Made by a program: the position numbers and the translations under genes
The notes under the pieces: model-generated
The model's database searches: none
What the model was told of the DNA's origin: nothing
Seen by the model: the letters and a program-made list of their open reading frames with translations, nothing else
Assembly: GCA_025094145.1 (NCBI GenBank)
Contig: JALLLS010000046.1
Span: forward strand, 124,001 to 188,000
DNA: 64,000 nucleotides
Direction of reading: 5' to 3'
Source: Spinellus fusiger
Lineage: Eukaryota > Mucoromycota > Mucoromycetes > Mucorales > Phycomycetaceae
Shown: one piece after another, positions 22,028 to 34,740 of the stretch
How the letters are laid out: every line of letters begins with the position of its first letter
Position numbering within the stretch: position 1 is the first letter of the stretch

Positions 22028-23736
22028 ATGACGATACCACTGACATTACGAACAGCCCGTACTATTGAGTCACTGTCCAGACCACTACTGTCCAGAAACT
22101 CCTTAAGACAGACTTCTTTAAAGGTTGTTGTTCTGTCTTATTTAATAATGTAGTTTCTCCTCTGAGCTTACTGTCTGTCCTGTATGAACATTCTTCCTGT
22201 TTGGACTTAGACTGCGCCTGTACTCCACAATAGAGTGGCTTTTTACAGTGGTTATGGCTATAACAACGAATACGATAACTACAGTGCTGCACCATCAAGC
22301 AGTGCATGGGGAATGAGCCCTGAACGCAAGTCACTTCCTCGAAACACAGTAATAACCTTACCCGTCACTCCTCAGCCTCCCACTTACTAACGCATCTGTT
22401 GACCCTTCCCAACCCTTCTCAATCAACAAAGATTATTAAATTTGTGCCTCAACAAGAAGCATGGATTGTAGAGCGCATGGGGAAATTCCATAGATCCCTC
22501 GAGCCTGGTCTTAATATTCTAATTCCTATTATTGACCGTATCAAATATGTAAAGACATTGAAGGAAACGGCTGTGGAGGTGCCTAGTCAGAGTGCAATTA
22601 CTCAAGGTAAACAGTGTTCTTTATCTATAAAGAGACACCCCTTTGTATTATTATTATTATATATATATATATATATATATGAAAGAAGAAAAACAATGAT
22701 GTATATATTTATATTTATATTTATATAGACAATGTAACATTGGAACTCGATGGTGTATTGTATTTTCGAATCACGGATCCTTTCAAGGTAAAGCCTTTCT
22801 TCCTTTGATGCACAAGCAAGAAAAAAAAAGAAGAGGAAAAGAGAAGAAAGGAAAAATAAATAAACACGTTTAATAAGTAACACTGCATGTATAGGCATCT
22901 TATGGTGTTGAAGATGCAGAGTTTGCTGTTACTCAACTTGCACAAACTACCATGCGTGCAGAGATTGGACAAATGACATTAGATCGTACTTTGGCAGAAC
23001 GTGCTCATTTAAACTCTAACATTGTCGATGCCATCAACTCTGCTTCTGAAGACTGGGGTATTCGATGTCTCCGTTATGAAATCAGTAAGTTTTCAATTTT
23101 GATTTCATTTAATATTTCCATCGTTATGAAAGAAAACGAAAAATGAAAAATGACAGCAACTCATCTGGCTTCTTCAATTACCAAGGGGACATCCATCCTC
23201 CTGCTAAAGTAGTAGAGTCTATGCACCAGCAGGTATCTGCAGAACGTACAAAGAGAGCACAGATATTAGAGTCAGAAGGAGCAAGACAAGCTGCCATTAA
23301 CGTGGCAGAAGGACGTAAGCAGGCCACTATCTTGGCATCCGAGGCAGAGAAGGCAGAGAAGATCAACATGGCATCTGGTGAAGCAGAGGCAATACTGCTC
23401 AAGGCAAAGGCATCAGCCAAAGGCATTGAGGTGGTGGCCAATGCCATCAACACACAGAATGGCACTCAGGCTGTGTCGATGAATGTTGCAGAAAAGTACG
23501 TAGAGGCCTTTGGTAGAATGGCCAAGGAAGGCACGACAATGATTGTACCAGCTGCCACACACGATGCTGCCTCCATGGTAGCACAGGCATTGTCTATCTA
23601 CAATACAATCAACAAGAAAACACAAGCACCACCCTCTGCCAATGACACTCCTTTATCTATCAAAGAAGAAATAACAAAAGATTTGATAAAGGCTGCTAAA
23701 CAGGAGTCTTCGTTTGAAACACCACGTGAAAATTAG
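22028..23736 (+). CDS. Mitochondrial stomatin-like protein 2 (SPFH/band 7 family)
   Basis: Six exons: 22028-22123, 22211-22348, 22432-22606, 22729-22787, 22895-23084 and 23186-23736, giving 402 residues. STOML2-type proteins form membrane scaffolds in the mitochondrial inner membrane, binding cardiolipin and prohibitins. The N terminus (MTIPLTLRTARTIESLSR) is rich in Arg, Ser and Thr without acids early on, like a mitochondrial presequence. The SPFH core follows from FVPQQEAWIVERMGKFHRSL through NILIPIIDRIKYVKTLKE, YGVEDAEFAVTQLAQTTMR and DWGIRCLRYEI. The C-terminal helical region has the family hallmark LESEGARQAAINVAEG and LASEAEKAEKINMASGEAEA. The exon 1/exon 2 junction (AAG|gttgtt) uses a weak donor and is the least certain part of the model. 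Confidence 0.93.
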
Positions 23737-24038
23737 GACAAATAATGATAAGAAAAATACATAATAAAATAGCATTTATTTTAGTGATTCTATCTATTCG
23801 TATTAGAATGAAGACTAACATAAAGAATGATGAAAGAAAGAAAGAAAGAAATAAATAAATAAATAAATAAATAATAGTAAAAGGTAGATGAAATATCCAT
23901 GAATTAAATGCGTTGTAAAATAAAAGAATGAAAGAGAGAAATGCCGAGATAAAATTTTAGACTACACAACAAGAAATGAGATTTACAAGTAGTGATATAG
24001 ACGGATCTCACCGTTTGTTTGTAAGCTATGTACCATGA
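23737..24038. other. Convergent intergenic gap with gaaa/taaa microsatellite
   Basis: This is the 302-bp gap between two convergent genes. At about 23828-23876 there is a gaaagaaa repeat running into a taaataaata repeat. No gene. Confidence 0.6.
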
Positions 24039-26200
24039 TTAGAATCCTAGATAGAGTGCCCGTTTTCTTCCGGTAGGATAAACACATAGACTGGCCAAGA
24101 AAAGACCGAGGGTGATAGAAAGAGCAGTACCAATGATTTGAAGGGCAAAGTTATTACCAGTGGCACCGTTGGTTCCATCATAAAAGGGGATGACTCCACG
24201 AACACCTAAATGAAGAAAAAAATAGTGAGTGTTTGTTATGTAGGAATGCCTTGTCTTTTATGTGTTTTACCTAAACTTCCAGGCACGAGAATAATAATAC
24301 CACCAATCAGGGGCACAAATGCTAGCTTATTCGTTAATCTTCCGTAGAGATTGCCAGTTAGACCAAGAGCAAAGGCCCCAACACTGGAGGTGATGTTTTG
24401 GTCTCCATGTGTGACTCGAGCCAGAAAAAAGGTGACTACGAATCCAACAGCAGCATTCATGGTAAAGGGTATCCACTGTGACTTGGCAGCACCAAAAACA
24501 ACAGCAATGGTAATGCCTGAAATGGGAAGTAGAAGAATGTACCAATACGGTGAAACAGGATTATTGCAAACAGCAGCCAATTCAATTGTCTCTTCGACGT
24601 GGGTCAGATTCCATACAGACGCACCATAGCCAAGTCCAAATCCGAGAAAAAGGACATACATAATGGCATGGATAAGATGAATACTGCCGCTGACAATGTT
24701 CTTAGCAGACATTTCCATGACAGCACTTGTTAATGCATATCCCGGGAGAGCCACAACAATCTTTAGAAGAAGAAAAAGGAATGGAGTGAGGATACATTTG
24801 TTACTACTCCAACCGTACTGGTTTGTTAGCAATGGAATGAATGACTTACAGCTGACAAAGATACCGAAGAGAAACAAACATGAGGGTGAAGAGCAATGGT
24901 CACAACCGAAACAAGAACACTCACAGCAATCTCAAAGACATTGGACAGCATTGGAATACGTTCTGAGACAAAAGTTAAGATGCCCACTATAGGAAGAAAG
25001 AAAGAAAAAAGAAAAAAAAAGAAGTGCGTGAGAATGCAAAGGTTTGGTACTACTTTTTGTTTTGTTTTGCCTTTACCTGCTAATCCCATCAGACCACTGA
25101 CCCAACAATCCATCCATGAACCATTAAAGAAGAGGGGAGAGATCGAAGCAGAAGAGAAGAAATAGGCTAATAAAATCCACCATTGTCCCCATGTAGGTGG
25201 GCTATTATTGATCTCATCCAAAAGTTCTGTTGCTTGGCGTACATCGAGTTCTCCTTTAGCAATCTGATGAGCGACAAGATTGACTTTTTCCAGCTTATGA
25301 ATATCAAGAGAACGAGAGCATTTGATCAAGAGGGTCTCTGATGTATGAGTTTCTACATCTCCAAAGCTCACCATCATCAATCCAGGAAGAACAATATAAC
25401 TTCCATCAATTTCAAGTCGTTTTGATGTCTTTTCCATGGCACCTTCCTACACATCAAGTAAGTGACTTGTCTATTTAGTTTGAACTTACGATGCGGTGAG
25501 AAGGTGCGCCCGTTCTAACAAGTGATTTTCCCAACTTAACAATAAAGGCCTGTCGTTCTAGAATATTTGCAATCTCTGCTGTAATACACATACGACGTGC
25601 TGCCAGTTCGGCGTGGTTACCGATCTCGGCCTGGTTTAGATCCTCCATATATAGACTGGTTCTTGTTGACTGTGACCATTCTCCTGTGGGTGTGAGCGAT
25701 TTAAGTATGGTGCGTCCAGAAGATGCATGTCTCAAGTAAGACATGGGTGGTTTGGATGCATTGAGTTTGGATGAAATTCCAGAAGCACCTTGATCAAATA
25801 GATCTAGTTTCAGGAGATTGGATAAAACACCACCTTTGCTGGGCCGTCTTCTTCTGTCTGCGTGAGTAATAGACTCAACAATACGAAGTGCATGTTTCAT
25901 CTGAGGATTCTCAAGCATATCCTCCTCATTGTCGCAGATATCCTCTTCCAGGTGATCTTTCTTTTCATCAATCTCCTCTGTCCCATCCATAGTATAGGTC
26001 TCATGCGTCTTGTGTGTTTCATTTATATGTATCTCATGTCTCTTCTTATTTTGCCTGTCTGTCTCGGCCTTGTCCTGATTGGAATTCAGGATATCTTGGG
26101 CTATGGACTCTTGTGGACTGCCATTATTTTCACCCAACGGAGAAATCACCAATTCAAGCGGTGGAGGTGTGTCAGGGTCATGAAACCGATTGCCCTCCAT
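24039..26200 (-). CDS. ThrE/Prm10-like multispanning membrane protein
   Basis: Five minus-strand exons: 25490-26200, 25077-25446, 24850-24986, 24271-24760 and 24039-24205, giving 624 residues. The family includes yeast Prm10 and bacterial threonine exporter ThrE; the substrate in fungi is unknown. Residues 1-180 are hydrophilic and likely cytoplasmic. A soluble N-terminal family domain follows (AARRMCITAEIANILERQAF, then GAPSHRIEGAMEKTSKRL). The C-terminal half has about ten hydrophobic helices, with the hallmark ALPGYALTSAVMEMSAKNIV and later FVPLIGGIIILVPGSLGVRG. The C terminus is GRKRALYLGF. An alternative Met lies 10 codons upstream at 26230; the MEGNR start is chosen. The gene is convergent with the stomatin-like gene. 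Confidence 0.9.
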
Positions 26201-26447
26201 TATTAAAAATGAAATCACTGGATAAATCAAGTAGTAGAAATAAATAAATGCATTTTTAAACAGATACTTTTTTTTTATTATTTTTTTCTTCTGTATCTGT
26301 GGCTAAAATATTGACCTGTTTTATGGATTTTAACAGTGAATTCATTCTTTCTGCCATCTCCTTTCTAAATATTAACAAATGATAACTATTGAGTAGTTTT
26401 TATTGGCTTGTCTGGTTCATTTGTATCTATTGTATTCTCGTGCATTG

Positions 26448-26657
26448 CTAGATATATCCTGCACTTATAAATATCCTTTCCAACTCATTCACCCCTGTAC
26501 TCCCTTGTACATACATACAAATGGCTCTATTGTTCGTTTTCTGAGATTGAATAGACGATGAAAAAGGCTTCTCTAAAGATTCAGAGGATAAATGTCTGAT
26601 GGTGCTACAGAAAAAGTTTTCAAAAGACTCTTCTGTGACTTTTGATATTGAAGCCAT
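26448..26657 (-). CDS. Possible small protein, unknown
   Basis: A 69-codon frame beginning MASISKVTEESFENFF. It is Ser/Glu rich at the start and resembles no family known to me. A gtatgt donor-like site within it could mean the frame is only the first exon. There is no TATA box at the 60-70 bp spacing seen for other small genes here. Low confidence. Confidence 0.2.
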   Translation of the reverse strand: MASISKVTEESFENFFCSTIRHLSSESLEKPFSSSIQSQKTNNRAICMYVQGSTGVNELERIFISAGYI

Positions 26658-27063
26658 GAAGATGAGTTTTTATTTTATTTTATTATTATTTGGATAAAGT
26701 GTCCTTTTTTATTATTTATTTCTTAGAGAGAGAGAGAATCTCCTCTTGAATGTATTTCATAGTCTAGGCATGGTTGGATGATAAATATAACAATAGCCCA
26801 TGTTTATATCAGTAGCAGCCTATTAAGAAAGGCCTCTATAGAATGAGCTGTTGCTATTTTTTAATTTTTATTTATTTTTATTTATTTTTATAGAATTACC
26901 CGTAGAGAGGAGGGACAAACAAGATTGTGCTCTTGTCAAATCAAGTCAATTAAGTGACACAGTCTCTTTAATAGTTTTCATGTATAAGCAATTTTGCCTT
27001 TATTCTATTGATACTCCATGCCCTGTAACTATGGGATCCTGAGATTACTTAATTAGCTTTGTC

Positions 27064-27291
27064 ATGGAGATGCAAATGTTGTCCTTTTTAGACACAAGGA
27101 TGTGGCGTTCCCTTGGCGCGTGGCTATGGCGATCATCCTTGGTTGTCAATGAACACAAAAAAAGCAATCGACACCTGTCTTGTTGCGGAAGAGAAGGAAA
27201 GTTTGTTCCCTTGTCAGAAGATGAGTTGGACTGTGCCGATAACAACATGAACAACAGCAAAAAAGGGCGCGAGAGAGCGGGATTTTTATAG
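27064..27291 (+). CDS. Possible small basic protein, unknown
   Basis: A 75-codon frame (MEMQMLSFLDTRMWRSLG...) with higher GC and more balanced codon use than the surrounding DNA, ending in a basic tail KKGRERAGF. An overlapping antisense frame at 27045-27260 is equally open, so the strand is uncertain. No family recognised. Confidence 0.3.
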   Translation: MEMQMLSFLDTRMWRSLGAWLWRSSLVVNEHKKSNRHLSCCGREGKFVPLSEDELDCADNNMNNSKKGRERAGFL

Positions 27292-27735
27292 CTGATGAAA
27301 AAATGACGTGCATTTGTAAGTTCATTTCAAAAGCAAAGACAGGATAAAACTAATTTTCACATGAGTCTTATGCACATTACTATATGTCATCATTATTCAT
27401 GAGAAAAAGCATGAGTAGATTATTAGCAGATCCTTTGTTTACTGTCTATCTATACAGTGTTCATACAGTGTTCATACATTAATTCTATTTATTTGGGCAC
27501 ACTAGATTCCATGGTATGATAGGTATAGAAATGGTTTTTATAGATATTTACACCCAATGATTTCTTTTACTGCTAGTGTAAAGTGTAAAATAAAAACAGA
27601 GAGAGAGAGAAAGAGGTATTTAAATATAATAATATAATGTCTTGGTGATCAGTGCGGTGTATTTACAAGTGGAGAGGCCAGGGAGAAATTTACAAGTGGG
27701 TTGGGTTGGGTTGATATCAACAGATTGGAGTACAA

Positions 27736-27963
27736 TTAGGCTCTGACTTGGAATGCTTTTTGTTGATGATGGCCACAGGTTGAATTCAGTCCCTCTGGAT
27801 TGACTTCTTCAAAAGCAGGAAAAGAGAAGTACATGTCTTCAAATGGACTGTGTGTTGATTCGAATTCAGATACAGTGTGAATGGGCTCCATGGCATTAGA
27901 GGAGGAGACAAAGAGAAGGAGATTCTTGAAGAGTGACGAAAATGAGTTGTGACGAGAACTCAT
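27736..27963 (-). CDS. Small hypothetical protein with its own TATA box
   Basis: A 75-residue frame starting MSSRHNSFSSLFKNLLLF; the C-terminal part is acidic and aromatic (FEDMYFSFPAFEEVNPEG) with a late HHQQ segment. No domain recognised. Support comes from context: a TATATAAATA box lies 65 bp upstream, followed by a pyrimidine-rich leader, the layout of highly expressed small genes in this genome. A signal or transmembrane segment is not evident. Confidence 0.45.
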   Translation of the reverse strand: MSSRHNSFSSLFKNLLLFVSSSNAMEPIHTVSEFESTHSPFEDMYFSFPAFEEVNPEGLNSTCGHHQQKAFQVRA

Positions 27964-28027
27964 TGTTGTAATTTGATATTAGTTAAAAAGGTGAATTAAA
28001 TAAGATGAAAGAGAAAGAAAGAAAGAA

Positions 28028-28037
28028 TATTTATATA
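28028..28037 (-). promoter_or_regulatory. TATA box of the 75-residue small gene
   Basis: TATATAAATA on the minus strand, 65 bp upstream of the ATG at 27963, followed by a CT-rich leader. Confidence 0.5.
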
Positions 28038-29689
28038 CAAGGCATGTGCGTCGGCATGATGACAAAGTGAGGAAAAGTGCCCCGATCCTCTATTTCTCCA
28101 TCAGCTAAAAAGTAAGGGAGCTGTCGGAAAAGGCCTGGACCTTAGTCAAAGATAAGTTACACATGTAGGCATCGACCCACTTGTTTATTTGCTCACTTAT
28201 TGTTCAGTGTTCATTTACTTACTTATTGTCTAGTGTTCATTTGCTCAGTTGTTCACTGTCTATTTGCTCAGCTGTTCCAGTGGAAAGATGCTTGCCCTCC
28301 ATCACACCCTCACCCTCACACCCCTCACACCCCTCACACCTCCCTCTATTCTTACTCTCACTATTGTCTTCCATTTCTACTTGCACCTTTACACTTGCCC
28401 TCTTTTTCTCCCTCTTCTCTTGCCCTCCTGTCTCTCCCCACTTCTCCACCCCTTCTTCCTCTTTCATCTGACAGCAAGACATTGGCTCCACTATCTATCA
28501 GCCTCTCAATTGGTCTCCTACTGCCTCAATTGATCTTTGTGCACGTCCACTGATCCTTAGCTATCCTTAACTATCCTTGATCTTCATATACTACTAGGGA
28601 TCACTGTTGATTTTCATAGATCACACTTGGTATCTATTGATCGCTCCTTCACTCCGAACTACCCTCACCCCCACTTTCTCCTCTTTTTTTTTCATCTCTT
28701 TTTGTCTCTCCAAGGACACCCCCTAATTTATCTTTCTATTTCTATTTCTCATTTCTCACCTCATTTCTCATTTCTCATTTCTCATTTTAACTTTTGCAAG
28801 TCCCACTGATAAGTTCCGCCCCAAGTACAGTAGTTTACTCTAAAAAGAGACGACTGTAAATTACATTCAAGACAATGTGTAGTAGTCTTTAGATAGGTGT
28901 GAGTTCATTTTGATGCAAAATAAAGAGAACATTTGAACAATTGACATGTAGAAATAAAAAACTCTCTTCCAAAGAGGGATATTTATTCAATGGAATGAGT
29001 GGGATGGGTATTGTTCTCTTGCAAGTTCAAAGTTCATCACCCTCCACTAGTAATGGTTCTCTGTTTCTTTTGTCATTTCTTAAGGTGTGGTATGCTGCAG
29101 TGGCCAAATCTAATACTCTTCTCTTATGGACCTGTAGTGTCCTTCTTTTCTTCTTGTATCAACAGGAATCATAGGCAGATGAGTTGGATTCTATCTGAGC
29201 CTTCTTCCTATACCAATATCAATGTTCCTTTGTAATCATCACTCCACTCATCCAATATATATTTAGATGTATAGATGTATATAAAAAGCAGATTTATGAA
29301 TGCTACTCTATTTTGTCTTTTATACTTTATTTATCGAAATGTCTACAACATACACTATGGACTGTCTCATGGATTGCAATTGTCATTGATTTCTTGTGAT
29401 TGTCTAATCTTAGGTTCAAACCCTGTATCTGGAAAGCAGTCATTTGAAGGGAGTCGGTGATGGGTTTTTAAATTTTACCTTGTCTCTTTCTACCATTTCA
29501 ACACCCGCTCATTTGTCTTTTGTTGGGCATATTTCTAAGCATACACTTACCCCCACTTTCACGGCAACTACTGCCACTCACAACGTAGGAAATGTCCAAC
29601 AAATAAACTCATTTATTTTTCGGGTGGCGTTGAGAGATAAACTCCCTTTTTAAGAAAGAACAGAAGAATATTCAAAGCGGTATTCTCTC

Positions 29690-29728
29690 TTTTTTTTTAG
29701 TTTTTAGTTTTTAGTTTTTAGTTTTTAT
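29690..29728. repeat. tttttag tandem repeat
   Basis: About five units of gtttttagtttttag-type 7-mers after a poly-T run. Confidence 0.8.
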
Positions 29729-29937
29729 TCGTGTGCAAAAAGTGGACCTCTAATCTATATACTTTGGTATTGAACCCTTTTTTTTGTCTCGGCTTTGTTT
29801 CTCAGCATCAGCACACAATATCTCTTTGGGTTACAATAAGTCTCTCTTTTTTGACTCTGTAATGTAGGATGGATTTGTCTATCTTTAGAGTCAACTTACT
29901 ACAGTAGAAATGTATTTGTATGTTTGTTCATTGATAG

Positions 29938-30135
29938 ACATTTGGTTAGTTATTTAGTTATTTAGTTATTTAGTTATTTAGTTATTTAGTTAGTTGTTTA
30001 GTTGTTTATTTAGTTGTTTATTCAGTTATTCAGTTATTTATTCAGTTATTCAGTTGTTTATTTAGTTATTCAGTTGTTTATTCAGTTATTTATTTATTCA
30101 GTTATTTATTCATTCATTTATTCATTCATTTATTC
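29938..30135. repeat. ttagttattt / attcagttattt tandem array
   Basis: About 200 bp built from variants of ttagttatttagttattt that gradually change to attcagttatttattcag and then attcattcattt. A degenerate minisatellite with no coding potential. Confidence 0.85.
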
Positions 30136-31622
30136 TATCCTAGTACATATTGCACAATTCTGTTAAACACAAGGCCATGAAGAATAAAAGAATAAAAGAA
30201 ATCTATCCTCTTTGGGCATTGGACTGGAATAAACCGCACCACCACCACCTCCTCCAAACAGTCGTTAGTCTCTCACTACACAAGCACATACTTTCTCTCT
30301 TTCCTTTTTTCTTTCCTTCTTTTTTACTATATAGAAACAATGCATGTGGACTGACTTGTGCTTTCACACAAAAGGGTATTTGGAGACAGATAGGGTCTAT
30401 CGGTAGACCTGGTGATACTTTCAACAGTATGAACAAACCCAACCCATGCCTGTCTTTATTTCTACTCTTACAAAATCATCACTGATAGATGTAGTGATGG
30501 ACTTATAAGATAGACACAGCACATAATAGTAGTGCCCTTGAACACTAGAGTGGATGAGTCAACATTGGCCATGGGCTACTGTACAAACAAAGTAACATGG
30601 GGGATTCCATCACTAGCAATAGACCCACTGGCTAATGGATCGCTATTCCTTGCCGTGAAAAAGGTGGTGTGCAAGGGGTCTTTTCTAACCATAACAAAAA
30701 AGCATCTTCAATCCAACCCAATCCAATCCAACCATCCCAAACATGTACTATTTTTACATTTGCATCCAGTCTATTCATGACAAGACAAAGCCCTGTCTAA
30801 ATTCTATTGTGATAAATTCATCATACCACTCACATAATGAAAAGAAAGGAAAAAAGAAGGAATTCTTCATAGAAAGATGAGATGAACAGTACAACTAAGC
30901 TAAAAAGAGCCCTAAAGAGAACACAGCCATTGTTCCTGTCTTTCTTCCAGTGACAGTAGAGACAATAAACATGTTGGTTACAAGTCAATGCATTGAGTGG
31001 CCTGTCTGTTCTTATTCATAGAGTCAAGATCATTCTCCTAAAGAAAGAAAGAAAAAAAGAAAGAAAAAAAAAAGAACTCTTCACTGTAGAGTCTATTTTC
31101 CATGCCCATGCACTCCTATGAATTTCTTTGGAAATACGCATCCATACACTTTATAAAGAAAGAAAGAGTGGGTGGTAGGGAGACACTCACAGGCCACACA
31201 TACCCTCCACTCCTCTGCCAACAACAATAACAACTGCTGCTGCCAGGAATACAAAAGACCCTTTATGGGTATACATTTGTAGGTTTCTCCTAGTGAGCAT
31301 GCATTTCTTACTTGGCACTTCTCCTAGGAAAGAGTCTATTCCCTATAGGCACCTGTCTATTCCCACCTAGTCTTTCTTTCTGTTGTTGTTTTTTCTCGTG
31401 TTTTTTCTCTATTTTTCCTAGGATAAAATTTCTACCAGAGACACTACCTCACTTACAATGCCTAGCAATCCATGTCAGGCCTACAATAGCCACTTATAAG
31501 AAACAAAGACAAATGTAGATATCGATCTTTTTTTAATTTAAAAATAGACTGGGTTTTAATATTCCGGGGGAATTCTTTTTCTGAGTGTATTCATCTGTGC
31601 AAGTCCCTCAGATTCAGACTCT

Positions 31623-33650
31623 ATGGAAACACTGGATACTCTTAAGTATTGTCCTAAACTGCGACATGGGCAATACGACATGGGGCACCAAGAGAACATG
31701 GACACACTGGAAGAAGTCCAAAGCCTGCGCAAACAAGTGTTTCAACTTGAGACAGAACTCGCCGCACATCAGACCCGTCATCGTGGCGATGAACGAGTGA
31801 CTCGAGAAGAGTTCCAGAATCTACAGGCCTACACACGACACATAACTCATGAACTGGCTGTGGCCCAGAGCGAAAGAGACAGTCTCATAACAAAGTATGA
31901 GATCTCTGGACCTATTGAGACCCACCCCATTCTACTGCAGCAGGCCGAGACTATCCAAACATTGAAACTGGAAGCAGCAGAGGGTCACATCAAGGGCCCC
32001 CTTGTGCATGGACATAGCGTGTCGCTTGGACCCACAACACCACGGGAAGAGCAGTTCTTTCGACTGGCCTCAACCTCTTCTGGACGAAGGAAGGTCAAGC
32101 ATGTGTCTGTGGTGCATCGGCCCAACGGAGGAAAGCGTAAAAGCCAGAGTGGTGCACGCTCACCTTTAGAGAAAGAGTATGCCTCATTAACAACAGAGAG
32201 TCTTGGAGAATTGATTGATATGTTGCGCAATAACCTCGGTGAGCAGAGTTTCCTTCGACAGCCAAGTCAACAGAGTTCGACCGAGACACCCAAGGCCTGG
32301 GATGTGACGATGAGCGGGGTACGACAAAAAGCCTCATGCATAACGCTTTGGTTTCTAAGAGTAACAAGCTCCCCTTTCCCTTTGTTGATTTAGATAAATG
32401 ACCACGCTACACGATGGCCCAAGGTGGGATGGAGAAGGAGAGAAGATATCTTCTTTATATATCTCTAGAAGAAGATGGGTGTGTACTTACTCTTCTTCTT
32501 CCATTTGATCACACAGGCCATTGATGAAACAGTAGAACCCCCCGAAGAGGAGACCAGACTTCCTAAGGATACATGTGTCTATCCTTCTCATCTGCTCTCC
32601 ATGCCAGGCCTGGTATGTACTGAAGATCCATTGGATGTGGAAGATGACCTCGAAGCACTTGTAAGTTTCCATTGATACTGGTCGTTCCTCCTCCATTTAT
32701 CTCTTCCCAATAAGGCTGTTCCTGCATGGACAGATGTGACCAAGCCACAATCCACCAATGGCTCTACTAAGCGAGAGTCACTCTCCTGGACAGACTCAGT
32801 GCTGGATGATTCTGATAATTCTGTCACTACAGCACCCTTCTCGGGATGGACAGCCAGCCGATCAAGAGAAGGCCGTCGACGCAACAAAGATCTGATCAAA
32901 ATGCTTCATCAAACCCAGGCAGATATCCTGGTAAAACAGGAACTTGTAGGTCAATTGGAAAAATCTGAAGAAGAATACACCCAAATGCGTGTCAATTATG
33001 AGGAGAAACTAAATATACTCCAAGAGCACCTCCAAGAGCACCTCCAGGAGATGCCGCCTTTTGAAGAACCACTGCCTAGAAAGACAATCCCTTCTCGTCC
33101 TGGCAGTGCTGCTCAGTTGCGTGAAGAACGTCAGACACAACAAGTGCGAAGTCAATACGAAGCCAAGCTGAAACGGTTAGTGAATGAGAATCAGGATTTA
33201 CGTCGTAAATATACCCAAGCAACGAGTGCCTTACAGACAGCACGTGTCAAAGCAGAGGGAATTGTGGCTCGTTTAAGATCGACAATAGAAGCCCTCAAGG
33301 CAGAAAAGAAACAGTTACAGAAATCCATGCGACAGGATGCAGACAGGGCGCGTGAGTTGGCCATTGTAAATGATCGCGAGATTCAACAATTGAAGCGACG
33401 TGAGGTAGCTGGTGTAGAAGCTAAAAAGAAATTGGAAGAGGCGAATGAGGCCCAGAGTCAGATGCTAAAGAAGCGTAATGAAGAAATGGCATTATCACAT
33501 ACCCACATGCGATTGCTTGTAAACGCATTGCGCAAAGCCTCTGGAGAAGGTATCTTATTAAATGAAGCCTCTCTTGATAGAATGATGGGGGCAGTGCAGA
33601 CCCGACTGTCCAGAATGCCTGCCCGATCTTCTTTTGTCAATGCAGAGTAA
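31623..33650 (+). CDS. Long coiled-coil protein resembling a kinesin tail without motor
   Basis: Three exons, 31623-32318, 32517-32660 and 32715-33650, give 591 residues. Residues about 20-80 (QSLRKQVFQLETELAAHQ and on) and the last 250 residues are heptad-rich coiled coil, for example RLVNENQDLRRKYTQATSAL and ALKAEKKQLQKSMRQDADRA. The C-terminal coil resembles the stalk/tail of fungal kinesins, but there is no P-loop or other motor motif here or within 3 kb upstream. The middle is acidic and low complexity (VEPPEEETRLP). The first intron is long for this genome (198 nt) with a gtacga donor, so that junction is less certain. It may be a cytoskeletal adaptor or a split or broken kinesin; function unknown. 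Confidence 0.7.
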
Positions 33651-34740
33651 ACAACTACAGCAAGTACAATTACAACAATTACAACAATTACAACAATGAT
33701 AGCAATGACAGCAACTACAACAGGGCTGCTGAACCCTAACCTAGTAACCCATGTGTTGTACCTATTCTTCTTCTCTATACATATGCCAACCACTGCCTCT
33801 TTTTTTATATTCTTTCTTCTCGTCTTTCTATGCTTTTGTTATCTTTTTATTTTTATTTTATTTTATTTTATTTTATTTTTTTATTTCCAATTTATCAATG
33901 TTTGATAAGCCCTCTTTCATATATAAAGTAGGATTTATTTCAAGACTTTTGTTTTAAACTTCTTTTGATACCTGATATAAGGATCTTTTTAACAATAAGA
34001 ATGAATAAAATGATATCTATTTGATTCATTGCAAAGGGTTGGTCTGTTGTAAGAGGACCTATATGAACTCAGCCTTCATGGCATTACTATAGCCTTGGTA
34101 TTGGTATTGATACAAATACATAAGAATAAATCTGTTAACAGTACCCTTCACAAGTCAGAGAAGAATGTCCAATGTTTCATCTCTACTAAACAAGAAAAAG
34201 AAAAGACTATGCATCTAGACATGGCTAAGCATTGAACTTGACCAATTCCATTCCATCTTATTCTTTTGGATATCTCGGCGGCCACCGAATCCGTCATATC
34301 TTTCTTTAGATAGTCGATAGATATGACAGAGCCAAAATACTGCGCCCTGTCCACTAACAAACGAGAACTTTTTATATCTTATTCTATTTATTACTGTTCT
34401 ATTTTAAAAAAAAAGGAAAAAAGGAAAAAAGGAAAAAAAAGTGTATTTACCTGGAAATGTACAAATTACTATCTTTATAAGCCATGACTAAAGCACACAC
34501 ATACAATAAACACATTATATCCATTATATCCATTATATCCATTATATCCAGTATATCTACTACATCCATTATTTATAAGTGTCGATCAAACACAGAAACT
34601 TAATCACTGACTGCACTTTACTTGTTTATAAAACCCAGAATCCTCATCCTTCTCTCTTTCTCTTCTTCTTTTAGTATAGATTGTCTTCTACAGTATTATT
34701 GTACATTCAAGAGCAATAATACCATTGAAGTTCCTCTGAC
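33651..34740. other. Intergenic region with several microsatellites
   Basis: Contains acaacaatt units (33665-33720), a ttttatttta tract (33845-33880), a ggaaaaaa tract (34412-34440) and a ccattatat repeat (34515-34550). A minus-strand 70-codon frame at 34148-34360 is unsupported. It includes the upstream region of the MFS gene. Confidence 0.5.

Larger units (their letters stand above)
27964..31622. other. Gene-poor region of simple-sequence DNA
   Basis: About 3.6 kb with no supported gene. It holds CT-rich tracts (28300-28480, 28660-28700), a ctcatttct repeat (about 28745-28790), a tttttag repeat (29690-29727) and a ttagttattt/ttcagttattt array (29938-30135). Open frames at 28181-28553, 30150-30485 and 30532-30780 have biased low-complexity composition or no supporting features. 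Confidence 0.5.

Noticed and set aside
23178..23625. Antisense frames inside the stomatin-like gene
   Set aside because: Shadow of the Ala/Glu-rich helical region of the sense protein.
24351..25165. Plus-strand frames across the ThrE-like gene
   Set aside because: Antisense to well-supported membrane-protein exons; the 24896-25165 frame is mostly a purine-rich intron tract.
28181..28553. Overlapping frames of 94-117 codons in three frames
   Set aside because: All are produced by a CT-rich low-complexity tract; composition is Ser/Leu/Pro/His/Phe only and no start or splice context supports them.
29405..29430. tRNA-like B-box (aggttcaaaccctg)
   Set aside because: No matching A-box at the right distance and no acceptor-stem pairing could be drawn around it.
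29938..30135. Regularly spaced repeat that could suggest a CRISPR-like array
   Set aside because: Units are 10-12 bp, contiguous and drift gradually; there are no unique spacers. The genome is eukaryotic. It is a minisatellite.
34148..34360. 70-codon minus-strand frame
   Set aside because: No recognised motif, no promoter-like signal at the spacing used by other small genes, surrounded by microsatellites.
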